From JAUUZQ01 sp964538375 (GTDB taxonomy: Bacteria > Bacteroidota > Bacteroidia > Bacteroidales > GCA-2748055), in NCBI GenBank assembly GCA_964538375.1, contig CAZIFQ010000002.1, positions 198,602 to 262,601 on the forward strand: a stretch of 64,000 bases of DNA. The letters run 5' to 3'. The notes below the pieces were generated by a model, which had not been told where the DNA came from, ran no database searches, and saw only the letters and a program-made list of their open reading frames with translations. Each line of letters starts with the position of its first letter. The first letter of the stretch is position 1. The position numbers were made by a program, and so were the translations under genes. Of this stretch, positions 49,637-58,709 are shown piece by piece.

Positions 49637-51877
49637 TTAGATACCCTTCTTGTATTGAATGTTATTTGTTGGATGAATATTTTGTTTGAGTTGCTGTGCT
49701 GAATCAGATTTTCCGCATAGATGATTTTTAAAAAGCTCAATTACTCCAGGTTTATCCAACTCAATTTTGGTTTCAGTTTCTATATCCCTTAAATCAATCA
49801 AGAAACTGGAATAAAGATTAGCGATGTCTTTAACAATATCAGTGTTCAGTAAATTAGTGGAATTATAAACAGTATGATAGTTCCCTTTTGTTTTCTCAAT
49901 AATATAAGTATCCTTTTTTAGATTTGTAATTGTTGAAGACTTCTCGCATTGTTGAATGCAGCTATCGTCTATTTTATTTTTTTCACACCCACTTACCTGG
50001 TGAAACAAACATTGCCTGCTTGTCATAAGTATAATAGGATGGTAGATACTAAAATATAATTGAAAATTATCTGGCTTTTTGATGGCCTTCATCTGTTGCT
50101 TACTAATTTCATTCGAAATAAATGAGCCAATGCAATTAAAATTTTCTTTTAAACTTATTAAGCTATAAGAATTAGTAATGTTGAGGAAAGGGCCAGCAAT
50201 CCAGGGGATCCCTTTTTTATAGCATTCAAAAGCTATTCCTGTATTGTTCGTTACTATACATTCGGGTTGCAGTTGTTCAAGAAATTTGACAGCAGCGATA
50301 TAGTCATCGCCTATTAAAACGGAAGGAAACCAGGGGAGCAGATTTTTATTTTTTTTAAAAAGGTCGATATACCCGACACTTTTATTATTAAAACTATTCG
50401 GAAGCTGAAAATAAACATTTACAGAGGTATCGTTACACATATCAACATCCTTCTGTGAAGATATTAATACGGAAAGATCAGGCTTATTGGCCAGGGTGTT
50501 GTATCTTTTTAAAACGGGTATATTAAGCGGCGCAAGTAAAGTTCTTGAACCATTCAAAATGAATAATATTTTTTTCTTGACTGAGGTGAGCTCTTTAAAA
50601 GGTAGGTAAAGTTCACTGTCCAGGGTAAACTCTGTGTGTATGATGTAAAATTCCGTATCGTTTATTGCTTGCAGTCTTTTAAGTATCATCTTATGATTGA
50701 TGGCCTCTGTGCCGAAATCAACCAGGTTAACTTCTGAGAGCACATCAAATGATGTGCCTGGTGTTTTTACAGATACTTTTAATGGTGCACCACATTCTCC
50801 GGAAATGCTTATTATTAAAGGAATTTTTTCAATATTAAATTGATCTATTTCATTTTTTATATTAGATCTTAGTTTTTCTTTTTTCTCATAAAGTTCAGTT
50901 TGACCCTTTATCAGATCATCATTCGATGAATAATCATTAATCTCAGAAAGGTACTTGCTTGAATGACTCATAGGATTATCAATAAACATGTCTTTATTAA
51001 TATCTCCCCTTAAAAAGGCATTTGAGAAATCGCGGTTAAATACTTTGTATAGATCACTATTGTCAGTTAAAAGACGGTTTTCCCCAAAAAAACTATTCAT
51101 TTGATTTTTCCACGTTTTTACCACCGTATAAACGTATTCGAACTCCTTAATCCTACCTTCAATTTTTAGAGAGTTAACTCCGGCATCATATAATTCTTTC
51201 AAATCCATATATGCAGAATTATCTTTAAGATTTAGAGGGTAGTCCTTACCGGCAGGAGTCCTTACATAACGGTCTCTGCATGGTTGACTACATCTGCCCC
51301 GATTCCCAGAATTTCCTCCATGAACAGAACTCATATAACAGATGCCTGAAAAGGAGATACAATACGAACCGTGAACAAATACTTCGCTTAAGACATTTTT
51401 TTTATGAGCTACAGCAGTTAATGCCTTTATCTCATGAATATTTAACTCTCTTGATAAGTTAATCCGCTTAGCATTTAATTTACTTAAAAACTGAATCTGA
51501 CCTTTGTTATGAGTGGTAAGTTGTGTAGATGCGTGTATTTTTAGCCCACTAAAATATGTAGACAATAGGTAGAATAATCCATAGTCTTGAACTATCACTC
51601 CGTCAATAGTTGTATTAACTAATTTGTTCAGCAACTTTATAAGAGCCGGAATTTCACTATCCATGATAATGATATTAAGGGTCAGAAAAACTTCGCAACT
51701 GTTTTTATGTGCGAGTCTTAAAATTCCCTGTAAATCTTCGAAGCTGATATTTGCTGCCCTGTTTCTTGCATTGAACTTATTCAAACCACAGTAAACTGCA
51801 TCAGCTCCCGCAAGAATTGCAGCTTTTATGGAATCAATATCTCCACCAGGTGCCAGTAATTCAATCCTACTTTTCAT
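49637..51877 (-). CDS. U32 family peptidase/rRNA hydroxylation-type protein
   Basis: 746 residues from MKSRIELLAPGGDIDSIKAA; the longer frame adds 50 atypical residues. The N-terminal TIM-barrel-like domain has GADAVYCGLNKFNARNRA. Its cysteine motif HGSYCISFSGICYMSS continues into NSGNRGRCSQPCRDRY, as in U32 proteins that bind Fe-S and act in RNA hydroxylation (RlhA, TrhP) or as collagenase-like peptidases. A second cysteine group (RQCLFHQVSGC, CIQQC) lies near residue 660. Specificity unknown. Confidence 0.85.
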   Translation of the reverse strand: MKSRIELLAPGGDIDSIKAAILAGADAVYCGLNKFNARNRAANISFEDLQGILRLAHKNSCEVFLTLNIIIMDSEIPALIKLLNKLVNTTIDGVIVQDYGLFYLLSTYFSGLKIHASTQLTTHNKGQIQFLSKLNAKRINLSRELNIHEIKALTAVAHKKNVLSEVFVHGSYCISFSGICYMSSVHGGNSGNRGRCSQPCRDRYVRTPAGKDYPLNLKDNSAYMDLKELYDAGVNSLKIEGRIKEFEYVYTVVKTWKNQMNSFFGENRLLTDNSDLYKVFNRDFSNAFLRGDINKDMFIDNPMSHSSKYLSEINDYSSNDDLIKGQTELYEKKEKLRSNIKNEIDQFNIEKIPLIISISGECGAPLKVSVKTPGTSFDVLSEVNLVDFGTEAINHKMILKRLQAINDTEFYIIHTEFTLDSELYLPFKELTSVKKKILFILNGSRTLLAPLNIPVLKRYNTLANKPDLSVLISSQKDVDMCNDTSVNVYFQLPNSFNNKSVGYIDLFKKNKNLLPWFPSVLIGDDYIAAVKFLEQLQPECIVTNNTGIAFECYKKGIPWIAGPFLNITNSYSLISLKENFNCIGSFISNEISKQQMKAIKKPDNFQLYFSIYHPIILMTSRQCLFHQVSGCEKNKIDDSCIQQCEKSSTITNLKKDTYIIEKTKGNYHTVYNSTNLLNTDIVKDIANLYSSFLIDLRDIETETKIELDKPGVIELFKNHLCGKSDSAQQLKQNIHPTNNIQYKKGI

Positions 51878-52042
51878 TGCTCTGAAGTTATGTGATTTAT
51901 CAATAGCTTGTTGTCTCGGGAAAGACAATTTGATTTGCACTGCATAATGAACATGATGTGTATTCCAATTGTTTATAGGACTCAAAGAAATATCAATAAG
52001 AAATAGATGGCAAATGGCGATTACCATTTGTAAGCAAGGGTT

Positions 52043-52294
52043 TTAATCTTTTTTCAAATTGCTTTCATATTCGTCAACAACTATTCTTGCTTTTTCATGA
52101 TCTACACTGGAGACAAATACCTTCACGGCTGCAACTCCACCAGGGGAAGTGTGCCATGGATACAGTATTCCAGTGAATTCGTCTTTTAAGTAAGCTTCAA
52201 TCTCTGCATTTTCCAGAAGACTTTTTACCAGAGTGGCTTGCAATGCAGTACCTGCAAAAACTTCAATTGGATTAATGTCTTTGTCAGTTTTCAT
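52043..52294 (-). CDS. DUF2007 domain protein
   Basis: 83 residues: IEVFAGTALQATLVKSLLENAEIEAYLKDE and VKVFVSSVDHEKARIVVDEY make up a small PII-like alpha/beta domain. Proposed as signal-transducing, function unproven. It sits between the U32 and rsmI genes. Confidence 0.8.
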   Translation of the reverse strand: MKTDKDINPIEVFAGTALQATLVKSLLENAEIEAYLKDEFTGILYPWHTSPGGVAAVKVFVSSVDHEKARIVVDEYESNLKKD

Positions 52295-52458
52295 AAGCTA
52301 TTTTCCAGTATTTTTGTCGAAATCTAATCTTAATGCATGCTTAGATGATTGTATATGTGGTGAATTGCTCTATAAGATCACAACATGGAGCGATATGTGC
52401 AGAAAACCACTATTATAAATCAATGGTAGATTAAAGGTGCGATTTTTTTTTGAATCTA

Positions 52459-53127
52459 TTACTTCCCCGCTACAACAATCACAATCTCACCTTTGATAGT
52501 GTGTGTGTTGTAGTATTCGATAAGCTCGTTCAGGGTGCCCCGGATATTTTCTTCGTGGATCTTTGTAAGTTCACGGGATACAGACGCCTGGCGCTCTTCT
52601 CCAAATATCTCCTTAAATTGTTCTAAGCATTTTTGAAGCCGGTATGGCGATTCATAAAAAACCATGGTCCTGCTTTCATTAGCTAACTCTCCAAGGCGTT
52701 TCTGGCGCCCCTTCTTTTGCGGTAAAAAGCCCTCGAAGACAAACCGTTCGGCTGGCAGGCCCGAATTTACAAGCGCCGGAATCAAGGCAGTTGCCCCTGG
52801 CAAACACTCAACTTCAATCTCATTCCGGATACATTCCCTGACCAGAAGAAATCCGGGGTCAGATATGCCCGGCGTGCCGGCATCAGTAACCAAGCCAATT
52901 ACCTTGCCCTGCTGAAGCTGCTCAATCACGGACTGCAGCGACTTGTGTTCATTGAATTTGTGGTGTGAATGAACCGGCTTGGAAATGCCAAGATGCTTTA
53001 GGAGAAAGATGGTTTTGCGGGAGTCTTCAGCCAGGACTAAATCTACTTCTTCGAGCATTTTCTTTGCCCTGATAGTAATATCATCAAGGTTGCCAATTGG
53101 TGTGGGTATAAGGATCAGTTGAGACAT
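52459..53127 (-). CDS. rsmI: 16S rRNA (cytidine1402-2'-O)-methyltransferase
   Basis: 222-residue tetrapyrrole-methylase-fold enzyme with LILIPTPIGNLDDITIRA, VLAEDSRKT, VTDAGTPGISDPG, the FVFEGFLPQKKGRQ loop and ELTKIHEENIRG. With RsmH it makes m4Cm1402 in the ribosomal P site. It starts 3 bp after the hypothetical protein gene. Confidence 0.96.
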   Translation of the reverse strand: MSQLILIPTPIGNLDDITIRAKKMLEEVDLVLAEDSRKTIFLLKHLGISKPVHSHHKFNEHKSLQSVIEQLQQGKVIGLVTDAGTPGISDPGFLLVRECIRNEIEVECLPGATALIPALVNSGLPAERFVFEGFLPQKKGRQKRLGELANESRTMVFYESPYRLQKCLEQFKEIFGEERQASVSRELTKIHEENIRGTLNELIEYYNTHTIKGEIVIVVAGK

Positions 53128-53130
53128 TTT

Positions 53131-53805
53131 CTATATGAATTTTCTCCTTGCTAATTGAGCCAACAATTGAAAACCTTCGTGATCTTTTCCACCTGGGAAA
53201 CTTAATTCAAGTATGCCAATTGCTTCTTCCGCACTTGTACAAGAGTCGAGCTGACTGATGAGCTGAGTAAAATTATCATTGTTCCCCTCAAACAATTCGC
53301 GAATGATTAAAAACCGGTCGTTGATCCCAATGTTCCTTCCAATATTATCAATGGGCTGATGTGTTATCTTACTTGTAACATTCTTACTGTCTGCAGCGGA
53401 TGCAATATTCTCATTAATGCTGGTGTCATGGTTGAATTTTTCGGCAAGAATCTCTGCCTTGCCCTCCGTAGCTTTAGCGAAGGAGGGTTTGTCTTCCGTA
53501 GCTTTAGCTAAAAGTGGCTCTTCGATGTGAAGCTCTTGCTGGACAGCTTGTGGCTTCACATCCTCTTCTGGTTGAGGAATTTCGGCCTTGCCCTCCGTAG
53601 TTTCAGCGGAGGAGGGCTCAGAAACAGCTTCCTCTTCAGCATCAGTGCGAATCATAGTCAATAATTCATAAACATTCCTTAACTTTGATAGAGCGAGATC
53701 AAGTTCAATTCGGGGTGGCACAGGAGAATTATTGAGGTTTCGAACCAGTTTTTCTATTTCTTGTATATCTTTAGTCAATATTTCGACAGTATGCTTGATT
53801 TCCAT
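53131..53805 (-). CDS. hypothetical protein with translated palindromic repeats
   Basis: 224 residues from MEIKHTVEILTKDIQEI. The N-terminal helical part (1-55) and the C-terminal domain (about 150-224, INDRFLIIRELFEGN) look ordered. Between them lies an acidic linker with three translated copies of a repeat: EPSSAETTEGKA (63-74), PLLAKATEDK (97-106) and PSFAKATEGK (107-116). The domain pattern is seen in uncharacterised Bacteroidota proteins; function unknown. It is just upstream of rsmI. Confidence 0.7.
   Translation of the reverse strand: MEIKHTVEILTKDIQEIEKLVRNLNNSPVPPRIELDLALSKLRNVYELLTMIRTDAEEEAVSEPSSAETTEGKAEIPQPEEDVKPQAVQQELHIEEPLLAKATEDKPSFAKATEGKAEILAEKFNHDTSINENIASAADSKNVTSKITHQPIDNIGRNIGINDRFLIIRELFEGNNDNFTQLISQLDSCTSAEEAIGILELSFPGGKDHEGFQLLAQLARRKFI
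53461..53517. repeat. two tandem copies of a palindromic repeat inside a gene
   Basis: CCCTCCGTAGCTTTAGCGAA with AGGAGGG following (53462-53487) and a degenerate copy CTTCCGTAGCTTTAGCTAAA (53493-53512). The outer CCTCC/GGAGG words pair. Translated on the minus strand they give SFAKATEGK and LAKATEDK. Confidence 0.7.
53591..53616. repeat. third copy of the palindromic repeat in the same gene
   Basis: CCCTCCGTAGTTTCAGCGGA followed by GGAGGG. Same orientation as the copies at 53461-53517; translated as SSAETTEGK on the minus strand. Confidence 0.7.
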
Positions 53806-53900
53806 AATTGATGGTCGGTTATTTTGTATTTTCAGACTGTTGCAAATGTACAACTAAATACCTTTTATTATTCATTTAAAAGCGCAAGGTTTTCCACAGT

Positions 53901-54494
53901 ATGTTTCTTGAAGACACTATAAAAAGTTCTAATAAAGGAGGTTGGATTGAGGTAATCTGCGGTTCCATGTTTTCAGGAAAAACAGAGGAACTGATACGCC
54001 GGCTCAGAAGAGCCGAATTTGCCAAATTGAATGTTGAAATATTCAAGCCAAAGATGGAAGTGCGCTACTCCGAAGATGAAGTCGTTTCACACGATGCAAC
54101 CACCATCAGGTCCACACCAGTAGAAACAGCCAGGAATATTTTACTCCTCTCAAATGATGTGGATGTTGTAGGTATTGATGAGGCCCAATTCTTCGATGAT
54201 GGCCTGGTGGAAGTATGTAATATTTTAGCAAACAGAGGTTTGCGTGTTGTGGTTGCCGGACTTGATACCGATTTTATGGGCAATCCATTTGGCCCTATCC
54301 CAGCATTGATGGCCACCGCTGAATATGTAAGCAAGGTACATGCGATCTGTGTCAGATGCGGTTGCCTGGCCAATCACTCTCACCGTACATCAAAAGATAA
54401 AAAGATAGTTGTTTTGGGAGAGACTGATATCTACGAACCTCTCTGCAGAAAATGTTATCAGTTAGAGATGAAAAACATAGATGCTGAAGAATAA
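53901..54494 (+). CDS. tdk: thymidine kinase
   Basis: 197 residues of the type II (zinc) thymidine kinase. Walker A is [14 protein letters not shown] (about 20-33), Walker B with catalytic Glu is [10 protein letters not shown], and the zinc cysteines lie in CVRCGC and CRKCYQ. It phosphorylates thymidine in the salvage pathway. It is 3 bp from murF-alr and likely co-transcribed. Confidence 0.96.
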   Translation: MFLEDTIKSSNKGGWIEVICGSMFSGKTEELIRRLRRAEFAKLNVEIFKPKMEVRYSEDEVVSHDATTIRSTPVETARNILLLSNDVDVVGIDEAQFFDDGLVEVCNILANRGLRVVVAGLDTDFMGNPFGPIPALMATAEYVSKVHAICVRCGCLANHSHRTSKDKKIVVLGETDIYEPLCRKCYQLEMKNIDAEE

Positions 54495-54497
54495 TAA

Positions 54498-56981
54498 ATG
54501 ATAGTTTCACATCATATAGAAAGTTTGGCAGCTATTGTGGGAGGTGAGATTCTTGGTACTTCGCAACAGGATGTCAGGATTCTTTCAACCGATAGCCGGT
54601 CTTTGCCACATTCAGAGGGAGTTCTCTTCGTGGCCATCGATGGTGAACGGCACAATGGCAACAATTACATTCAACAGGTATATGACAAAGGAGTTGTCTC
54701 CTTCCTGGTAGATGAAAAGCCCGATTTGGAGAAATTTCCCGGGGCAGTATTTCTTTACGTGGATGATTCCCTGGAAGCTTTGCAGAAAATAGCCACCGCA
54801 CAAAGAACAGATTTTGAAGGAACCGTAATTGGTATTACCGGGAGTAATGGAAAAACCATAGTCAAGGAATGGCTCTACCAGGCATTTCAGGAGGATGAGC
54901 CCGCCGTAGCTTCAGCGGAGGTGGGCAAGGTGATCCGAAGCCCTCGATCTTATAACAGCCAGCTGGGAGTCCCCCTGTCGCTGTGGCTCCTCAGCAATCA
55001 ATACAATATTGCCATCATTGAGGCGGGTATTTCCCAGACAGGGGAGATGCAAAAGCTGGAGAAAATGATCGCTCCACAAATTGGTATCCTGACCAACCTC
55101 GGATCAGCACATCGTGAAAATTTCACATCCGACAAGGAGAAATTACTGGAGAAACTACAACTCTTTAGTGCATCACAAAAAATAATCTTCAGAAAAGATA
55201 TAATGGTGGATGGTGAGGAAATCACCGATTTGCTTAAGGATATGGATGCAGAAAAAATTGCATGGTCGCTGAGCGGAAAAGCAAAGTACAGCTTTAGAAT
55301 TTTGGATAGAGAAAGTGAAAAAACAATGATCGAACTGGTTCACGATCATGAAAAGCTCGACTTGTTCTTTCCCTTTTCAGATGATGCCTCCATAGAAAAT
55401 GTTTGTCATGTAATTGTTTGCCTGTTGGAACTTGGAATGGACAGAAAGGTAATCAAAGAAAAAATTTCCAAATTGGAACCTGTGGAGATGCGCCTGCAGA
55501 TACTTAAGGGAATTCACGGATCAACCCTGGTGAATGATGTTTATAACTCCGACCTGGCGGGTTTAAATTCTGCCCTGGATGTGTTGATGCAACAAAGAAA
55601 TCATAGCCATCGTGCTGTCATCCTTTCCGACCTGTTTCAAAGTGGGATGGAAGAGACGGAACTTTATTCTGAGGTGGCATCTTTATTGAAATTTAAGAAC
55701 ATTGATAAATTCTATGGGATAGGAGAGGCCATCAGCGGGCACCGTCATCTTTTCCCTGGTAATGCTGAATTTTTTAAGGATACATCTACCTTCCTGTCAG
55801 CATTCAATGCAGCAGGCATTACGAATTATGCTTTGCTTATTAAGGGAGCCAGGAATTTTTGTTTAGAGAGAATCACTAATGAGCTCCAGTTGCAGGTCCA
55901 CCAAACCATCCTGGAAATCGATGTCAATGCTCTGATCGATAACCTGAACTATTACAGGTCCATCGTTTCCCATGAAACAAAAATCATGGTGATGGTAAAG
56001 GCCTTATCATATGGCTCTGGCAGCTATGAGATTGCCGGGTTACTGCAGCATCAGCAAGTTGATTACCTGGCTGTGGCCTTCTCCGACGAGGGACTTAAGC
56101 TTAGGCATTCAGGTGTTAAATTGCCAATTATGGTGATGAATTCAGCCACGGCAGATTACCAGCAACTAATAGATAATGAGCTTGAACCCGTGATTTTCAC
56201 CCTCGATGGATTAGATAAGTTCAGGAAGGCGTGCCGCTTCAGTGGTAAAGTAAACTATCCTGTTCACCTGAAACTGGATACAGGTATGCACCGCCTCGGG
56301 TTCACGGAAAAGGAAATTCCCGGACTGTTGGAGAAACTGCCTGCTGAAGAGATAAAAATAAACAGCATTTTTTCTCACATGGCAGGAAGTGATGAGGAAA
56401 AGTTTGATGAATTTTCTAACGAACAGGCCCAGCTGTTTATCCGCTTGTCTGGTGAACTTATGAAAAAACTGGATTATCCAGTTATGAGACATATCCTTAA
56501 CTCTGCCGGTGCTGAGCGTTTCCCGGAATATCATTTTGATATGGTGCGGATAGGCATTGGTCTGTACGGTGAAGGAATCAGCAAGCACCTGAAACAGGTG
56601 AGCACCTTTAAAACAGTAATCTCCCAGGTAAGGGAACTGGAAAAAGGAGAAACAGTAGGATATTCCCGTAGCGGAAAGTTGAATCATGATGCACGCATTG
56701 CAGTTATCCCCGTTGGTTATGCTGATGGCATTGACCGGCGGCTTGGAAATGGAAATATTTCATTTTTTGTCAACGGGAGGCATGCACCCACCGTTGGAAA
56801 TATCTGTATGGATATGACAATGATTGATCTTTCTTCAATAGATGCAACTGTTGGAGATGTTGTGGAGTTATTTGGAAAGGAGTGTCCAGTTTCCGAGATA
56901 GCAGAGATATTAGGCACCATCTCCTACGAGGTGTTAACAAGTATACCGGAAAGGGTTAAGAGAGTTTATATAAGAGAGTGA
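54498..56981 (+). CDS. murF-alr: bifunctional UDP-MurNAc-tripeptide-D-Ala-D-Ala ligase/alanine racemase
   Basis: 827-residue fusion typical of Bacteroidota. The MurF half (about 1-465) has GITGSNGKTIVKEW as its ATP loop and IIEAGISQTGEM. The racemase half (about 470-827) has the PLP lysine K501 in MVMVKALSYGSGSYE and the GNICMDMTMIDL tyrosine-side motif, making D-Ala for the ddl product. Residues about 135-145 (PAVASAEVGKV), just before RSPRSYNSQLG, are encoded by a palindromic repeat. They interrupt a stretch that normally runs without them. Confidence 0.95.
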   Translation: MIVSHHIESLAAIVGGEILGTSQQDVRILSTDSRSLPHSEGVLFVAIDGERHNGNNYIQQVYDKGVVSFLVDEKPDLEKFPGAVFLYVDDSLEALQKIATAQRTDFEGTVIGITGSNGKTIVKEWLYQAFQEDEPAVASAEVGKVIRSPRSYNSQLGVPLSLWLLSNQYNIAIIEAGISQTGEMQKLEKMIAPQIGILTNLGSAHRENFTSDKEKLLEKLQLFSASQKIIFRKDIMVDGEEITDLLKDMDAEKIAWSLSGKAKYSFRILDRESEKTMIELVHDHEKLDLFFPFSDDASIENVCHVIVCLLELGMDRKVIKEKISKLEPVEMRLQILKGIHGSTLVNDVYNSDLAGLNSALDVLMQQRNHSHRAVILSDLFQSGMEETELYSEVASLLKFKNIDKFYGIGEAISGHRHLFPGNAEFFKDTSTFLSAFNAAGITNYALLIKGARNFCLERITNELQLQVHQTILEIDVNALIDNLNYYRSIVSHETKIMVMVKALSYGSGSYEIAGLLQHQQVDYLAVAFSDEGLKLRHSGVKLPIMVMNSATADYQQLIDNELEPVIFTLDGLDKFRKACRFSGKVNYPVHLKLDTGMHRLGFTEKEIPGLLEKLPAEEIKINSIFSHMAGSDEEKFDEFSNEQAQLFIRLSGELMKKLDYPVMRHILNSAGAERFPEYHFDMVRIGIGLYGEGISKHLKQVSTFKTVISQVRELEKGETVGYSRSGKLNHDARIAVIPVGYADGIDRRLGNGNISFFVNGRHAPTVGNICMDMTMIDLSSIDATVGDVVELFGKECPVSEIAEILGTISYEVLTSIPERVKRVYIRE
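54900..54930. repeat. palindromic repeat inserted in frame within murF
   Basis: CCCGCCGTAGCTTCAGCGGA followed by GGTGGGCAAGG, related to the copies at 53.5 kb and in the same plus-strand orientation although the host gene runs the other way. It adds about ten residues to MurF. Confidence 0.65.
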
Positions 56982-56985
56982 GCAG

Positions 56986-57753
56986 ATGACAGTAAGCATA
57001 TCAGTAGTTGTAATAACATATAACGAACAGAAAAATATTGGCAGATGCCTGGAGTCTGTCAAAGATGTGGCAGATGATATCGTGGTGGTAGATTCCTATT
57101 CAACAGACGATACCGAGAAGATCTGCCGGGAGCATGGAGCAAGGTTTGTACAACACACTTTTCATAGTCACATAGATCAGAAAAACTGGGCTATCAATCA
57201 GGCCAAATATCCACATATTCTTTCGTTAGATGCTGACGAATCATTGTCAGAAACACTGAAGAATTCTATCCTGGAAGTAAAGAAAAACTGGCTTTATGAC
57301 GGGTATTACTTCAATCGGCTAACCAACTATTGCGGAGAATGGATCAGGCATACCACATGGTACCCGTCCAGGAAATTGCGCTTATGGGATTCCCGTTCAG
57401 GAATCTGGGGAGGAATTAATCCGCACGATAAATACATCCTGGATAAAGGTGCTACAAAGAAATTTCTTAAGGGTGATATTCTGCATTATTCCTATTACAA
57501 TATCAGTGAACACGTAAAGCAGCTCAACAGCTTCTCTTCGATCCAGGCCAAAGCATATTTCGAAAAAGGAAGAAAAGCGAGCTACATAGGCGTTTTATTG
57601 CATACCTGCTGGCGTTTTTCAAAGGAATATTTTTTCTGTCTTGGCATCCTCGACGGACATTATGGCCTCGTTATAAGCAAAAACTCTGCCCATGAAACCT
57701 TTTTAAAGTATAGTAAATTGAGGAATCACTGGAAAGAGCACAGGAAAAAATAA
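56986..57753 (+). CDS. glycosyltransferase family 2 (WaaE/KdtX-like)
   Basis: 255 residues with ISVVVITYNEQKNIGRCLES, the DSYSTDDTEKI loop, the metal site SLDADE and the later HYSYYNISEHVKQ. The compact form with no membrane segment and the WYPSRKLRLWD segment are those of LPS-core glucosyltransferases. It starts 4 bp after murF-alr, giving a tdk/murF-alr/GT unit that feeds envelope synthesis. Confidence 0.9.
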   Translation: MTVSISVVVITYNEQKNIGRCLESVKDVADDIVVVDSYSTDDTEKICREHGARFVQHTFHSHIDQKNWAINQAKYPHILSLDADESLSETLKNSILEVKKNWLYDGYYFNRLTNYCGEWIRHTTWYPSRKLRLWDSRSGIWGGINPHDKYILDKGATKKFLKGDILHYSYYNISEHVKQLNSFSSIQAKAYFEKGRKASYIGVLLHTCWRFSKEYFFCLGILDGHYGLVISKNSAHETFLKYSKLRNHWKEHRKK

Positions 57754-57779
57754 ATAATTCTTCTTTGTATTTCAACAAA

Positions 57780-58667
57780 TTACCGGTCCCTGAGCGGAGC
57801 CGAAGGGTATTTCCACAGATCGTGGCTCCACAGCCAATGTGCGGGTTCTTCGCGAATAAGTTGCTCAAGAATGGAAATCTGCTTTTCGGTAATTTCGTAC
57901 TGTTGAGTTTCTTTTGGCTGATCAGTAATCAGCTCAAACTCGGCCAGGTATAATCCTCGTTTAACTTTGCGCATCTTCATATACATCACCACGATGTCGA
58001 ATTTTTTTGCCAGTTTCTCTGTTCCCAAAAAGACTGGTGTATTCTGACCAAGTAGCTTGGTCCAATGCTGAACACGTTGTTTAATGGGACGTTGGTCACA
58101 CGCAATACCGGTGACTGTCAATTCGCCTTTGTTTTTGCAGTTAATCAGTTCCTTGCTTATCTGTTTCATGGGTACAGTCCTGGCTCCGAATCTTCTCCTG
58201 GCTTTTTGTATTGCCTTGTCAAAATACTTATTCTTTAATGGTTTATATAAGGCAATAAGTTGATGTTGAACTGTATAGGATAGTGTGACCGATAATTCCC
58301 AGTTGTTATAATGGCTTGTATTAATAATAATACTTCTTCCTTGTGCCACATATTTATCAATCATCTCCGGGTTTGTATACTGAATCATTTTTTCTAATCT
58401 TCTTCGGGAGAAATACAAAGAAACTGCGGACTCCAGTATAATATCTGCAAGATGCCTGTAAAATTTCCTGGTAGTATGCATTACCTCTTTCTTCGAATAT
58501 TCCGGAAATGATAAGGCAAGATTTTTTATAACAACTTTCCTCCTGTAGCCAACCAGGTAGTATAGGATGAGATAAAGGAGGTCGGAGAAAAAATAAATGA
58601 TAAACATGGGGAGTATGGAAAGCACCCTGAGAAATGCAATACTGAATATATAGCCGATAAATTTCAT
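57780..58667 (-). CDS. lipid A-type lysophospholipid acyltransferase (LpxL/HtrB family)
   Basis: 295-residue inner-membrane acyltransferase with an N-terminal helix, the catalytic HYNNWE (HX4E) near residue 117, and the C-terminal EPAHWLWSHDLWKYP. It adds acyl chains to lipid A. The last eight to nine codons and the stop (YPSAPLRDR) lie on a dispersed palindromic repeat, so the natural C-terminus was probably replaced. Convergent with the GT2 gene. Confidence 0.92.
   Translation of the reverse strand: MKFIGYIFSIAFLRVLSILPMFIIYFFSDLLYLILYYLVGYRRKVVIKNLALSFPEYSKKEVMHTTRKFYRHLADIILESAVSLYFSRRRLEKMIQYTNPEMIDKYVAQGRSIIINTSHYNNWELSVTLSYTVQHQLIALYKPLKNKYFDKAIQKARRRFGARTVPMKQISKELINCKNKGELTVTGIACDQRPIKQRVQHWTKLLGQNTPVFLGTEKLAKKFDIVVMYMKMRKVKRGLYLAEFELITDQPKETQQYEITEKQISILEQLIREEPAHWLWSHDLWKYPSAPLRDR
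57788..57807. repeat. dispersed palindromic repeat at the acyltransferase 3' end
   Basis: CCCTGAGCGGAGCCGAAGGG is a near-palindrome of a type found scattered in many genomes. It lies in the last codons of the acyltransferase gene and in the gap between two convergent genes. Confidence 0.65.
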
Positions 58668-58709
58668 TCAATCTTGTTCCGGAGATCCAAATAACTACAA
58701 AAAGATGAT

